A DNA stretch of 64,000 nucleotides from Streptomyces antnestii (GCF_004005495.1 NZ_RZYA01000001.1:1-64000); one strand, 5' to 3'; shown: positions 51,165 to 60,012, counted from the stretch's first letter. The notes: generated from the letters alone by a model not told the origin. A program made the numbers and translations.

Positions 51165-53300
51165 GTGACCGCCGAAACGTCCGTGCCGTCCACAGCGCTG
51201 CTGACCGGAGCAGGCGGCATCGTGGACAAGGACAGTTCCAACTACACCGCGCGGCACCTGCTCGTCCTTGAGGGGCTCGAGGCCGTACGCAAGCGCCCCG
51301 GTATGTACATCGGGTCGACGGACAGCCGTGGCCTGATGCACTGCCTCTGGGAAATCATCGACAACTCCGTCGACGAGGCCCTCGGAGGCTATTGCGACCA
51401 CATCGAGGTCATCCTCCATGACGACGCCTCCGTAGAGGTGCGGGACAACGGCCGTGGCATCCCCGTGGATGTGGAGCCCAAGACCGGACTCTCCGGGGTC
51501 GAGGTCGTCATGACCAAGCTGCACGCGGGCGGCAAGTTCGGCGGAGGCTCCTACGCGGCCTCCGGCGGCCTGCACGGCGTGGGCGCCTCCGTGGTGAACG
51601 CGCTCTCCGCGCGGCTCGACGTCGAGGTCGACCGCGGTGGGAACACGCACGCGATCAGCTTCCGGCGCGGCGTCCCCGGCGCCTTCGCCAAGTCCGGCCC
51701 CGATGCGACGTTCGACTCCTCCGCGCGCCTGAGCAAGGTCAAGCGGATCCCGAAGACGCGCACCGGCACGCGCGTGCGCTACTGGGCCGACCGCCAGATC
51801 TTCCTCAAGGACGCCAAGCTCTCCCTGGAGAACCTGCACCAGCGCGCCCGCCAGACCGCCTTCCTCGTGCCCGGCCTGACCATCGTCGTGCGCGACGAGT
51901 ACGGGCTCGGTGACGGGGGCAGCAAGGGTGAGGAGTCCTTCCGCTTCGACGGCGGAATCAGCGAGTTCTGCGAGTACCTGGCGGCCGACAAGCCGGTCTG
52001 CGACGTCCTCCGCTTCTCCGGTCAGGGCACTTTCAAGGAGACCGTCCCCGTCCTGGACGACCACGGTCAGATGACGCCGACCGAGGTCACGCGCGAGCTG
52101 GGCGTGGACGTCGCGATGCGCTGGGGCACCGGCTACGACACGACCCTGCGGTCGTTCGTCAACATCATCGCCACCCCCAAGGGCGGCACCCACGTGAGCG
52201 GCTTCGAGCGCTCGCTCACGAAGACGATGAACGAGGTGCTGCGCGCCCAGAAGCTCCTGCGCGTCGCCGAGGACGACGTCGTCAAGGACGACGCTCTGGA
52301 GGGCCTGACGGCCGTCGTCACGGTGCGTCTCGCCGAGCCGCAGTTCGAGGGGCAGACCAAGGAGGTCCTTGGCACCTCGGCGGCCAACAGGATCGTCGCG
52401 AACGTCGTCGCCAAGGAGCTCAAGGCGTTCCTGACGTCCACCAAGCGCGACGCGAAGGCGCAGGCCCGCGCCGTCATGGAGAAGGCCGTCGCCGCCGCCC
52501 GTACGCGGATCGCGGCCCGCCAGCACAAGGACGCGCAGCGCAGGAAGACGGCCCTGGAGTCGTCGTCGCTGCCCGCCAAGCTCGCCGACTGCCGCAGCGA
52601 CGACGTGGAGCGCAGCGAGCTCTTCATCGTCGAGGGGGACTCCGCGCTCGGCACCGCCAAGCTCGCGCGGAACTCCGAGTTCCAGGCGCTCCTGCCGATC
52701 CGCGGCAAGATCCTCAACGTCCAGAAGTCGTCCGTCTCGGACATGCTGAAGAACGTCGAGTGCGGCGCGATCATCCAGGTCATAGGAGCAGGGTCGGGGC
52801 GGACCTTCGACATCGACGCCGCGCGCTACGGCAAGATCATCCTGCTCGTCGACGCCGACGTCGACGGAGCGCACATCCGTACGCTGCTGCTGACCCTCTT
52901 CCAGCGCTACATGCGGCCGATGATCGAGGCGGGTCGCGTGTTCGCCGCGGTGCCGCCGCTGCACCGCATCGAACTCGTGCAGCCGAAGAAGGGCCAGGAC
53001 AAGTACGTCTACACGTACTCGGACCGCGAGCTGCGCGAGACGCTCCTCGAGTACCAGCGCAAGGGGGTCCGCTACAAGGACTCGATCCAGCGCTACAAGG
53101 GCCTCGGCGAGATGGACGCCGACCAGCTGGCCGAGACCACGATGGATCCGCGCCACCGCACGCTGCGCCGCATCAACATCGGTGAGCTGGACGCCGCGGA
53201 GCAGGTCTTCGATCTGCTGATGGGTACGGACGTGGCGCCGCGCAAGGAGTTCATCAGCAGCTCGGCCGCGACCCTCGACCGGTCCCGGATCGACGCCTAG
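51165..53300 (+). CDS. parE: DNA topoisomerase IV subunit B (ParE)
   Basis: 711-aa type IIA topoisomerase ATPase subunit. GHKL ATPase: EIIDNSVDEALGG, VRDNGRGIPVD, GLHGVGASVVNALS; transducer with QTKEVLG; TOPRIM: IVEGDSALGTAKLARN, the GKILNVQK loop and DADVDGAHIRTLLL; C-terminal IQRYKGLGEMDADQLAETTMDP. It decatenates daughter chromosomes with ParC, whose gene is not in the window. Distinguished from GyrB by position and by sequence (VKRIPKTRTGTRVRYWAD). GTG 51165 has GAGGAG 8 nt upstream. A terminator hairpin follows. Confidence 0.94.
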   Translation: MTAETSVPSTALLTGAGGIVDKDSSNYTARHLLVLEGLEAVRKRPGMYIGSTDSRGLMHCLWEIIDNSVDEALGGYCDHIEVILHDDASVEVRDNGRGIPVDVEPKTGLSGVEVVMTKLHAGGKFGGGSYAASGGLHGVGASVVNALSARLDVEVDRGGNTHAISFRRGVPGAFAKSGPDATFDSSARLSKVKRIPKTRTGTRVRYWADRQIFLKDAKLSLENLHQRARQTAFLVPGLTIVVRDEYGLGDGGSKGEESFRFDGGISEFCEYLAADKPVCDVLRFSGQGTFKETVPVLDDHGQMTPTEVTRELGVDVAMRWGTGYDTTLRSFVNIIATPKGGTHVSGFERSLTKTMNEVLRAQKLLRVAEDDVVKDDALEGLTAVVTVRLAEPQFEGQTKEVLGTSAANRIVANVVAKELKAFLTSTKRDAKAQARAVMEKAVAAARTRIAARQHKDAQRRKTALESSSLPAKLADCRSDDVERSELFIVEGDSALGTAKLARNSEFQALLPIRGKILNVQKSSVSDMLKNVECGAIIQVIGAGSGRTFDIDAARYGKIILLVDADVDGAHIRTLLLTLFQRYMRPMIEAGRVFAAVPPLHRIELVQPKKGQDKYVYTYSDRELRETLLEYQRKGVRYKDSIQRYKGLGEMDADQLAETTMDPRHRTLRRINIGELDAAEQVFDLLMGTDVAPRKEFISSSAATLDRSRIDA

Positions 53301-53313
53301 GGGCGACCCTGAC

Positions 53314-53341
53314 GCCGGCTCCACCCGTGGGTGGAGCCGGC
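53314..53341 (+). terminator. parE terminator
   Basis: 12-bp perfect stem (53314-53325 with 53330-53341), CGTG loop. Confidence 0.8.
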
Positions 53342-53443
53342 TGATCCACCCACGATCCACCCCAGCTCCGATCCCGTGAACTGGCCTTTTCCGTAACTTC
53401 GACTGCATCGGTCGACGTCGCACGGCGTCGCCCGCGGCAGTCA

Positions 53444-53477
53444 TCGAAAGCTCTCGGAAGCTTTCGGAAGTTCTCGG
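53444..53477. repeat. 10-bp tandem repeat upstream of the membrane-kinase operon
   Basis: TCGAAAGCTC, TCGGAAGCTT, TCGGAAGTTC, TCGG: three and a half units in exact 10-bp phase, ending 16 nt before the ATG of the operon's first gene. Helical-phase repeats suggest a binding site for a response regulator. Confidence 0.8.
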
Positions 53478-53493
53478 TCAATCGGAGGCCGTC

Positions 53494-54018
53494 ATGTCCG
53501 GGTTCACCAACGTGCTGGTGATCATCGCTGTCGTCGTGCTGGTGGTCGCGCGCCAGTTCACGGCGCAGCAGATCACCGCGGACAAGCGCTGGTGGGTCGT
53601 GCCCGCCGTGCTCGTCTTCATGGCCGTGCGCAAGCCGGATCTCCTCGACCCGTACCACCAGGCCCTGTCGGCCGCACTCATAGGCCTCGAACTGCTCGTC
53701 GGGCTCGCCATCGGCGCCGGCTGGGCCTGGACCACCCGGCTCTGGACCGCACAGGACGGCGCCGTGTGGAGCAGGAGCACCAAGGCGAGCGGCGCCGTCT
53801 GGATCGTCGGCGTGGCGATCAGGGTCGGTCTCTACGCCGCCGGTGCGGCCTTCGGCGTCAAGCAGGGCAGCGCCGCGCTCATGCTCGCCCTGGCGGCCAC
53901 ACTGCTGGTCCGCTCCGGAGTCCTCGTCTGGCGCGCGCAGTCCTTGCGGCCCGCACCCCAGGAGGCCACGGCGTACGGTGACGGCGTGCGCGTGCCGACG
54001 TGGAAGGACCGTGTGTGA
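53494..54018 (+). CDS. DUF1453/CcdC-like membrane protein
   Basis: 174 aa with four to five hydrophobic helices (VLVIIAVVVLVVARQF, WWVVPAVLVFMAVRK, ALSAALIGLELLVGLAIGAG, WIVGVAIRVGLYAAGAAFGV, AALMLALAATLLVRSGVL). The WWVVPA and RTRLWTA-type region resembles DUF1453 / CcdC-like integral membrane proteins. It overlaps the kinase gene by 4 bp (GTGA), so it is translationally coupled and may be an accessory membrane partner of the kinase. ATG 53494 follows CGGAGG. Confidence 0.75.
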   Translation: MSGFTNVLVIIAVVVLVVARQFTAQQITADKRWWVVPAVLVFMAVRKPDLLDPYHQALSAALIGLELLVGLAIGAGWAWTTRLWTAQDGAVWSRSTKASGAVWIVGVAIRVGLYAAGAAFGVKQGSAALMLALAATLLVRSGVLVWRAQSLRPAPQEATAYGDGVRVPTWKDRV

Positions 54019-55175
54019 CGCCGGGAGCCTGGACCAGCTGGCCCTCGCGGGAGGCGCTCTCCCGCGAGGGACTCACACGGGCCCGGCGGGTCCTCGCCCG
54101 CGTCGTACGGGGCGTCGCGCTCACCGCTCTGGTGTGGAGCGCCGCGGCCGAGCGAGGCGTGCACGGCTGGACCCTCGCGCTCGCGCCGATCGTGCTCATC
54201 GCCTGCGGAGCCGCGGCCGTCGGATTCTTCCGGACCACTCTGGACCACATGCTGTGGCCCTCGGTGGGCCTGCTCGCCCTCCTGATGGGCGGGGCGTTCC
54301 TGGCGGAGCAGACCGGATTCAGAGGGCCGGCGCTCGTGCTCTGGTGCGGCTGCGCCGTCTCCGCACTGGAGCGGCTTCCCCTGACCGCGGCCATTCCGCT
54401 CACGGCCGGCGCGCTCACCGGGTTCGCGATCCTCAACAACGACGCCTGGTTCACGACGGCGGTCACCACCGTAGGACTCTGCCTGGCCGGTTACGTCCTG
54501 CGCCTGGACGCGGAGGCCAGGGGGAACGCCCAGCGGCTGCTCCGCCAGGAGCGGGCGGCGCGGGCCGCTGAGGCGGAGTCCGCCGCGCTGGCCGAGCGGG
54601 CCCGGATCGCCCGCGAGATCCATGACGTCCTCGCGCACAGCCTGTCCGCCCAGCTCGTCCACCTGGAAGCGGCGCGCCTGCTCATCGAGCGCGGAGCCGA
54701 CCTCGGCCAGATCCATGAGCGGGTCGTCGCCGCCCGCGCCATGGCCCGCGACGGCCTCACCGAAACGCGCCAGGCACTCTCGGCGCTCCGAGGCGAGATG
54801 ACCCCGTTGGAGGATTTCCTGCGCGAGCTGGTGGCTGCGGACGGCGCGACGGTCTCGGTCGAGGGGGAGCGGCGCCCGCTGTCCGTCGAGGCGTCACAGA
54901 CGGTACGCAGAGTCGCCCAGGAAGCCCTGACGAACGTGCGCAAGCACGCGCCCGGCGCGAAGACCCAGGTCAGACTCGAGTACGGCACCGACGAAGTGAC
55001 CCTCGACGTAAGGGATTCGGGCCCGGGCGCGTGCTTGCGCACGGGAGAGCTCGGTGTCAGTGGCTCCGGCTACGGTCTGTTGGGGATGAGGGAGCGTGCG
55101 GAGCTGCTGGGCGGCACGCTGGAGGCAGGGCCGTGCGAGGAGGGTTTCGCAGTGACGCTGAAGGTACCCGTATGA
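54015..55175 (+). CDS. Sensor histidine kinase, NarL-type (HisKA_3)
   Basis: 386 aa. Four to five N-terminal transmembrane segments (roughly residues 35-160) without a large extracellular loop, so it probably senses a membrane or intramembrane signal. A short coiled coil (LLRQERAARAAEAESAALAERARI) leads to the HisKA_3 phospho-acceptor EIHDVLAHSLSAQLVHLEAA and an HATPase domain (VAQEALTNVRKHAPGA, DVRDSGPGA, GYGLLGMRERAELLGG). It is coupled to the gene before and to the response regulator after (ATGA overlap). Confidence 0.9.
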   Translation: MTPGAWTSWPSREALSREGLTRARRVLARVVRGVALTALVWSAAAERGVHGWTLALAPIVLIACGAAAVGFFRTTLDHMLWPSVGLLALLMGGAFLAEQTGFRGPALVLWCGCAVSALERLPLTAAIPLTAGALTGFAILNNDAWFTTAVTTVGLCLAGYVLRLDAEARGNAQRLLRQERAARAAEAESAALAERARIAREIHDVLAHSLSAQLVHLEAARLLIERGADLGQIHERVVAARAMARDGLTETRQALSALRGEMTPLEDFLRELVAADGATVSVEGERRPLSVEASQTVRRVAQEALTNVRKHAPGAKTQVRLEYGTDEVTLDVRDSGPGACLRTGELGVSGSGYGLLGMRERAELLGGTLEAGPCEEGFAVTLKVPV

Positions 55176-56062
55176 GCGGGACGAACCCTGGGGCGGACAG
55201 GACGACGGACCCGGGAGTGAACCGGACGGACCCTGGCGCGAAGGCGACGGATCCTGGTGTGAGCGGGGCGGATCCGGGGGCGGACAGGACCGACCCGGGG
55301 ACGAGTGGGGCGGACCCGGAGACGAGCGGGACGGACCCGGGGGCGAGCGTGGCCGATCCCGGAGCCGGTGCGCGGACCGGCCGAGCGGGGCGCAAGGACG
55401 CGAGAGTGGTCGTCGCCGACGACCAGACGGTCGTGCGTGAGGGCATCGTCATGCTGCTCGGGCTGCTGCCGGGCATCGAGGTGGTCGGTTCGGCCGCCGA
55501 CGGTGACGAGGCCGTCGCGCTCGTCGCCCGACTCGCCCCGGACGTCGTCCTGATGGACCTGCGCATGCCGCGCTGTGACGGCGCGGAGGCGACGCGGCGC
55601 ATCCGGTCCCAGTACCCCGGCACCCAGGTCGTCATCCTCACCACCTACGCGGACGACGAGTCGCTGTTCCCCGCGCTCAAGGCCGGCGCCCGTGGATATC
55701 TGACCAAGGACGCGGGCGGCGACGAGATCGTGCGGGCGGTCGAGGACGTGCTGTCCGGCGACGCGGGGCTGTCCCCGAAGATCCAGCGCCGGCTCCTGGA
55801 GCGGCTCTCGGAGCCCGCGCCGGCTCCCGCCCCCACGGAGCCGCCCGACGGGATCACGGCGCGCGAGGCGGAGGTCCTGGGGCTCATCGCCGAGGGGCTG
55901 AGCAATCAGGAGATCGCCCGCACCCTGCATGTCTCGACCGCGACGGTGAAGACACACATCAACAACCTCTTCGCCAAGACCGGCCTCAAGGACCGGGCCC
56001 AGGCGGTGCGGTATGCCTATCGGCACGGCCTGGTTCAGCCCCCGGGGTCGGCCATCACCTAA
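55172..56062 (+). CDS. NarL/LuxR-type response regulator with repeat extension
   Basis: 296 aa. Receiver domain: VVVADDQTVVREGIVMLLG, phosphorylation Asp in DVVLMDLRMPRCDG, TTYADDESLFPALKAGARGYLTKDAGG (K105-like). C-terminal LuxR HTH: ITAREAEVLGLIAEGLSNQEIARTLHVSTATVKTHINNLF in parts. The first ~70 residues are unlike other NarL regulators: nine heptads of the type (T/A)DPGxxx, encoded by ~21-bp tandem repeats. It is coupled to the kinase gene (ATGA) and is its expected partner. Confidence 0.9.
   Translation: MSGTNPGADRTTDPGVNRTDPGAKATDPGVSGADPGADRTDPGTSGADPETSGTDPGASVADPGAGARTGRAGRKDARVVVADDQTVVREGIVMLLGLLPGIEVVGSAADGDEAVALVARLAPDVVLMDLRMPRCDGAEATRRIRSQYPGTQVVILTTYADDESLFPALKAGARGYLTKDAGGDEIVRAVEDVLSGDAGLSPKIQRRLLERLSEPAPAPAPTEPPDGITAREAEVLGLIAEGLSNQEIARTLHVSTATVKTHINNLFAKTGLKDRAQAVRYAYRHGLVQPPGSAIT
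55190..55372. repeat. ~21-bp in-frame tandem repeats at the 5' end of the response regulator gene
   Basis: Imperfect units around GACCCGGGNGNGA encode (T/A)DPGxxx heptads, about nine copies. No frame change would result from gain or loss of a unit. Confidence 0.85.
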
Positions 56063-56157
56063 TGGGGTGAAGGGATGTGGGAGAAGAGTCCGGGATCTTC
56101 CCGATCTGCCCATCCTTGGGCTCGCGGCCTAAGTGGCTCGCGGACAAGGAGAGTTCG

Positions 56158-56655
56158 GTGGAGAAGCACGACGGGCGCGAGGTGGCGCAGACCCGGGCCG
56201 GTGATCGCGGTGTGCTCGGCGATCCCTGGTACGACGCGCTGGCCTCTGGGTGGGGCGAGTTGGACGGCACGGGGGCACCCGCCCCGGCCGTACCTCCCCA
56301 GACCACGCCCCCGGAGCGGAGCGCTGCCGCGATCTATCTGGAAGTGCAGCGCAGCGCGGCCTTCCAGGAAGTGCGCAGCCGCTACCGGAGGTTCGTCGTT
56401 CCGGCCGCCGCCGTGTTCTTCGCCTGGTACCTGGCGTACATCGTGGCGGCGACGACGGCTCCCGGCCTGATGGACCGGCCCGTCGCGGGCGCGGTGAACG
56501 TGGCGATGCTGGCGGGACTCGGACAGTTCCTCAGCACCTTCCTGCTGACATGGCTGTACGCGCGCCACGCACGGTTGCGGCGGGACCGTGCGGCTCTCGA
56601 ACTGCGCTGGGACACCCAGGAGATGACCCGAGTGCTCGGGGGTGGCCGGCGGTGA
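56158..56655 (+). CDS. DUF485 membrane protein, partner of the SSS symporter
   Basis: 165 aa starting at GTG 56158 behind AAGGAGA. N-terminal ~70 residues are soluble; then RSAAFQEVRSRYRRFVVPAAAVFFAWYLAYIV and a second helix LAGLGQFLSTFLLTWLYARHARLRRDRAALEL, the DUF485 hallmark (YjcH-like), which accompanies acetate/monocarboxylate symporters. The stop overlaps the GTG of the symporter gene, so they are coupled. Confidence 0.85.
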   Translation: MEKHDGREVAQTRAGDRGVLGDPWYDALASGWGELDGTGAPAPAVPPQTTPPERSAAAIYLEVQRSAAFQEVRSRYRRFVVPAAAVFFAWYLAYIVAATTAPGLMDRPVAGAVNVAMLAGLGQFLSTFLLTWLYARHARLRRDRAALELRWDTQEMTRVLGGGRR

Positions 56656-58244
56656 CCGGGAACCACCAGACGCTGGCGTTACTGCTGTTCAGCGCGTTCG
56701 TCGCCGTCACACTCGGCATCACCACCTGGGTGAGCCGCAACAGACATGGTTCCGCGGAGGAGTTCTACGCGGGCGGCCGGCTGTTCTCCCCCATGGAGAA
56801 CGGTTTCGCCATCGCGGGCGACTACATGTCGGCCGCCTCCTTCCTCGGCATCTCGGGCCTGATCGCGCTCTTCGGTTACGACGGCCTGCTCTACTCCGTC
56901 GGGTTCCTCGTGGCCTGGCTCGTCGTGCTGTTCCTGGTCGCCGAACTGGTGCGCAACTGCGGCCGGTTCACGCTCGCCGACGTTGTCGCGGCCAGGATGC
57001 GGGAGCGCCCGGTGCGGATCGCGGCGGGAACTTCCTCGGTGACGGTGTCCGTTCTCTATCTGGTGGCGCAGATGGTGGGTGCGGGCAGCCTGGTCGCGCT
57101 GCTGCTCGGCGGTACCGGCGGAGCCGTACAGGCGTGGACCGTCGTCGGTGTCGGCGGGCTCATGGTCGTCTATGTGTCGCTGGGAGGGATGCGTGCCACC
57201 ACCTGGATCCAGATCGTCAAGGCGGTCCTGCTCATGGGCGGGGCGATCACCCTCACCGTGCTCGTCCTGGTCCGTTTCCACGGGGACTTCGACGAACTGC
57301 TGCGTACGGCCGCGCAGCGCAGCGGGCACGGGGCCCACTTCCTCGCGCCCGGACTGAAGTACGGCGGTGACTGGACCGCGCGCCTCGACTTCATGAGCCT
57401 GGGGCTCGCCCTCGTCCTGGGCACGGCCGGCCTGCCGCACATCCTGTCGCGCTTCTACACCGTGCCGACGGCCCGGGCCGCCCGGCGCTCGGTCATCTGG
57501 TCCATCGGGCTCATCGGCAGCTTCTACCTGATGACCATCGTCCTCGGGTTCGGCGCCGCGGCGATCGTGGGCTCCGATGCCGTACGCGGTTCGAACGCGG
57601 CGGGGAACACGGCGGTCCCGCTGCTCGCGCTCGACCTGGGCGGCGGCCCGGACTCGACAGGGGGAACGGTTCTGTTCGCGGTGGTCGCGGCCGTCGCGTT
57701 CGCCACGATCCTCGCGGTCGTCGCCGGGATCACGCTCGCCTCCTCGGCCTCCGTCGCCCACGACCTGTACGCGTCCCTGCGCCGTCCCCATGCCAAGCAG
57801 CGCAGCGAGGTCGCCGTGGCCCGCGTCGCCGCGGTGGGCATCGGTGTGGTCGCGATCGCGCTTGGTCTGCTCGCCCGTGACCTGAACGTGGCGTTCCTCG
57901 TGGGCCTCGCCTTCGCCGTGGCGGCCTCCGCGAACCTGCCCGTCCTGCTCTACTCCCTGTTCTGGCGGGGCTTCACCACCCGCGGCGCGGTGTGGTCCGT
58001 GTACGGCGGGCTCGGCCCGGCCCTGTTCCTGGTGATCCTCTCCCCGGTGGTGTCCGGCAGCCCGACCGCGCTGTTCCCCGGTGTGGACTTCCAGGTCTTC
58101 CCGCTGGAGAACCCCGGCCTCGTCTCGATCCCCCTCGGCTTCCTCGCGGGCTGGCTCGGCACGGTGACGTCGCACGAGCCGCCGGACGAGGCCAGGTACG
58201 CCGAGACGGAGGTGCGTGCGCTGACGGGAGCGGGAGCCGTCTGA
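56652..58244 (+). CDS. Sodium:solute symporter (acetate/monocarboxylate, SSS family), with TTA codon
   Basis: 530-aa, 13-helix sodium/solute symporter. Diagnostic segments: RHGSAEEFYAGGRLFSPMENGFAIAGDYMSAASFLGISGLI (in parts; the ActP/MctC-type N-terminus), YLVAQMVGAGSLV, GTAGLPHILSRFYTVP. This group imports acetate, pyruvate, propionate and similar acids. Codon 10 is TTA (56679-56681), the only clear TTA codon in the window, so full translation should depend on the bldA tRNA, tying uptake to development. GTG 56652 overlaps the DUF485 stop. Confidence 0.9.
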   Translation: MTGNHQTLALLLFSAFVAVTLGITTWVSRNRHGSAEEFYAGGRLFSPMENGFAIAGDYMSAASFLGISGLIALFGYDGLLYSVGFLVAWLVVLFLVAELVRNCGRFTLADVVAARMRERPVRIAAGTSSVTVSVLYLVAQMVGAGSLVALLLGGTGGAVQAWTVVGVGGLMVVYVSLGGMRATTWIQIVKAVLLMGGAITLTVLVLVRFHGDFDELLRTAAQRSGHGAHFLAPGLKYGGDWTARLDFMSLGLALVLGTAGLPHILSRFYTVPTARAARRSVIWSIGLIGSFYLMTIVLGFGAAAIVGSDAVRGSNAAGNTAVPLLALDLGGGPDSTGGTVLFAVVAAVAFATILAVVAGITLASSASVAHDLYASLRRPHAKQRSEVAVARVAAVGIGVVAIALGLLARDLNVAFLVGLAFAVAASANLPVLLYSLFWRGFTTRGAVWSVYGGLGPALFLVILSPVVSGSPTALFPGVDFQVFPLENPGLVSIPLGFLAGWLGTVTSHEPPDEARYAETEVRALTGAGAV

Positions 58245-58266
58245 GCGCAGCACCGTACGGCCCCGG

Positions 58267-58305
58267 CGCGGGCACGGTCCTCCTTCCTCCAGGCCCGTGC
58301 CCGCG
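58267..58305. terminator. Bidirectional terminator
   Basis: 11-bp stem (58267-58277 with 58295-58305), 17-nt loop, between the convergent symporter and response regulator genes. Confidence 0.65.
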
Positions 58306-58343
58306 TTCGGTCGTCCAGAGCGCTCAGCGCCCCTTCGGGCGCG

Positions 58344-59036
58344 TCAGGGCGCCACCCACACGTAGCGGTGCTCGGGGCGCCCGGTGTCCCCGTACTTGAG
58401 CGACAGGCGCAGCCGGCCCGACTGTTCCATGTGCCGCAGATACCGCTGTGCCGTGGACCGGCTCAGGCCCGTCTCCGCCGCGACCTCGTGGGCGGACAGC
58501 GGATGGTCGGCACGGTGCAGGACGCCGCAGATGAGATCCGTGGTCGGCTCGGACTGCCCGCTCGGCAGGCCGGGCGACGCCGGCAGCGGCAGAGCCCGTA
58601 GCGCACCGAAGATGCGGTCGACCTGCTCCTGACCGGCCGCGCCACGGCCACTCACCCGGTCGACGGTGCGGCGCAGCGCCGCGTACGAATCGAGCCGCGA
58701 GCGCAGCGCGGCGAACGTGAACGGTTTCACGAGGTAGTGCAGGGCACCCTGTCGCATCGCCGCCTGCACCGTCGACACGTCACTCGCCGCCGTGATCATG
58801 ATGACGTCGGTGTTGTGGCCGTTCTCCCGCATCCGGTGGGCGAGTTCGAGGCCCGTCATGTCGGGCAGGTAGTGGTCGAGCAGCACGAGGTCGATCCGCT
58901 GGCGCTCCACGGCCGCCAACGCCTGCGCGGCGTTGTGGGCACGGGCGGCCACCCGGAAGCCGGGAACCTTCCCCACGTACTTCGCGTTGATCTCGGCGAC
59001 ACGGAAGTCGTCGTCCACGACCAGGACGTCAATCAT
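58344..59036 (-). CDS. CitB-family response regulator 1 (orphan in window)
   Basis: 230 aa. Receiver: IDVLVVDDDFRVAEINAKYV, Asp in DLVLLDHYLPDMTGLEL, DVIMITAASDVSTVQAAMRQGALHYLVKPF. C-terminal winged-helix of CitB/DcuR type with GLSRSTAQRYLRHMEQSGR and GRPEHRYVW. This family usually controls transport of citrate or C4-dicarboxylates under a CitA/DcuS kinase. No kinase gene is adjacent here. ATG 59036 is chosen since the receiver domain starts there (GGGAGAGAGG upstream). Divergent from the ABC transporter operon; about 60% like the second regulator at 62.0-62.7 kb. Confidence 0.9.
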   Translation of the reverse strand: MIDVLVVDDDFRVAEINAKYVGKVPGFRVAARAHNAAQALAAVERQRIDLVLLDHYLPDMTGLELAHRMRENGHNTDVIMITAASDVSTVQAAMRQGALHYLVKPFTFAALRSRLDSYAALRRTVDRVSGRGAAGQEQVDRIFGALRALPLPASPGLPSGQSEPTTDLICGVLHRADHPLSAHEVAAETGLSRSTAQRYLRHMEQSGRLRLSLKYGDTGRPEHRYVWVAP

Positions 59037-59089
59037 CGGGCCTCTCTCCCTCAAGCCCAGGCGAGCTGTTAAGCCCGTGTTTCGGCTCA

Positions 59090-59158
59090 GCTGTTGTAGC
59101 GCGAGCAAAACGAGCACAACAGCCTCTTGCAAGCAGAAGTCCGCCTTGCGCCCAGAAG
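59090..59158. promoter_or_regulatory. Repeat-rich control region of the ABC transporter operon
   Basis: Inverted repeat GCTGTTGT / ACAACAGC (59090-59097, 59116-59123) and a 14-bp direct repeat CTTGCAAGCAGAAG / CTTGCGCCCAGAAG (59126-59139, 59145-59158; offset 19 bp), in the 160-bp gap between the divergent response regulator and transporter genes. Candidate binding sites for a CitB-type regulator. Confidence 0.5.
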
Positions 59159-59196
59159 ACTGATGCGGTGTCCCAGCTCACATCTACCTTCCCGCC

Positions 59197-60012
59197 ATGA
59201 GCACAGACACCGGCCCCGCCATCGAACTGCGGGGCGCGAGCAAAACCTTCAGGACGCCGTCGGGCGGCCTGCACACCGCGGTCCGTGAGCTCGATCTCAC
59301 CGTCGGACGCGGTGAGTTCGTGGCCGTCGTCGGCCCCACGGGCTGCGGAAAGTCGACCACCCTCACCCTCGTCAGCGGCTTGGAAGAGCCCACCGAGGGC
59401 GAGGTCCTGGTGGCCGGCGAACCCGTCGAGGGAGTCGGCGACAAGGTCGGATTCGTGTTCCAGCAGGACGCGACCTTCCCCTGGCGGACCGTGCTGTCCA
59501 ACGTCATGGCGGGCCCGCGCTTCCGCGGCGTCCCCAAGGCCGAGGCGAAGGCCAAGGCCCGCGAGTGGCTGGCCCGCGTCGGGCTCGCGTCCTTCGAGGA
59601 CCGCTACCCGCACCAGCTCTCCGGAGGCCAGCGCAAGCGCGTCGCGCTCGCCGCCACGTTCGTCAACGACCCCGAGATCCTGCTCATGGACGAGCCGTTC
59701 TCGGCCCTCGACGTGCAGACCAGGGCCCTGATGTCGGACGAGCTCCTGGAGCTGTGGGAGGGCACCGGCGCCTCGGTCGTCTTCGTCACCCACGACCTGG
59801 AGGAGTCCATCGCGCTGGCCGACAAGGTCGTCGTCATGACGGCCGGCCCGGCCACCGTGAAGCAGGTCTTCGACATCGACCTGCCCCGCCCCCGCAAGGT
59901 CGAATCGGTACGCCTGCTGCCCGAGTTCATCGACATCTACCGCGAGATCTGGGAGTCGCTCGGCGAAGAGGTCCGCATCACGCGCGAGAGGGGTGCCGCC
60001 GATGTCGCCTGA
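59197..60012 (+). CDS. ABC transporter ATP-binding protein, NitT/TauT type
   Basis: 271 aa. All ATPase motifs are intact: Walker A VVGPTGCGKSTTL, Q-loop FVFQQDATFPW, signature HQLSGGQRKRVALA, Walker B ILLMDEPFSALD, switch FVTHDLEESIALAD. Similar to SsuB/TauB/NrtD. It overlaps the permease gene. Energy source for uptake of an unknown, probably small anionic or heterocyclic substrate. Confidence 0.93.
   Translation: MSTDTGPAIELRGASKTFRTPSGGLHTAVRELDLTVGRGEFVAVVGPTGCGKSTTLTLVSGLEEPTEGEVLVAGEPVEGVGDKVGFVFQQDATFPWRTVLSNVMAGPRFRGVPKAEAKAKAREWLARVGLASFEDRYPHQLSGGQRKRVALAATFVNDPEILLMDEPFSALDVQTRALMSDELLELWEGTGASVVFVTHDLEESIALADKVVVMTAGPATVKQVFDIDLPRPRKVESVRLLPEFIDIYREIWESLGEEVRITRERGAADVA

Noticed and set aside
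54000..54014. ATG start at 54000 for the sensor kinase
   Set aside because: GTG 54015 gives the coupled 4-bp overlap with the preceding stop and has AAGGA upstream, so it is the better start.
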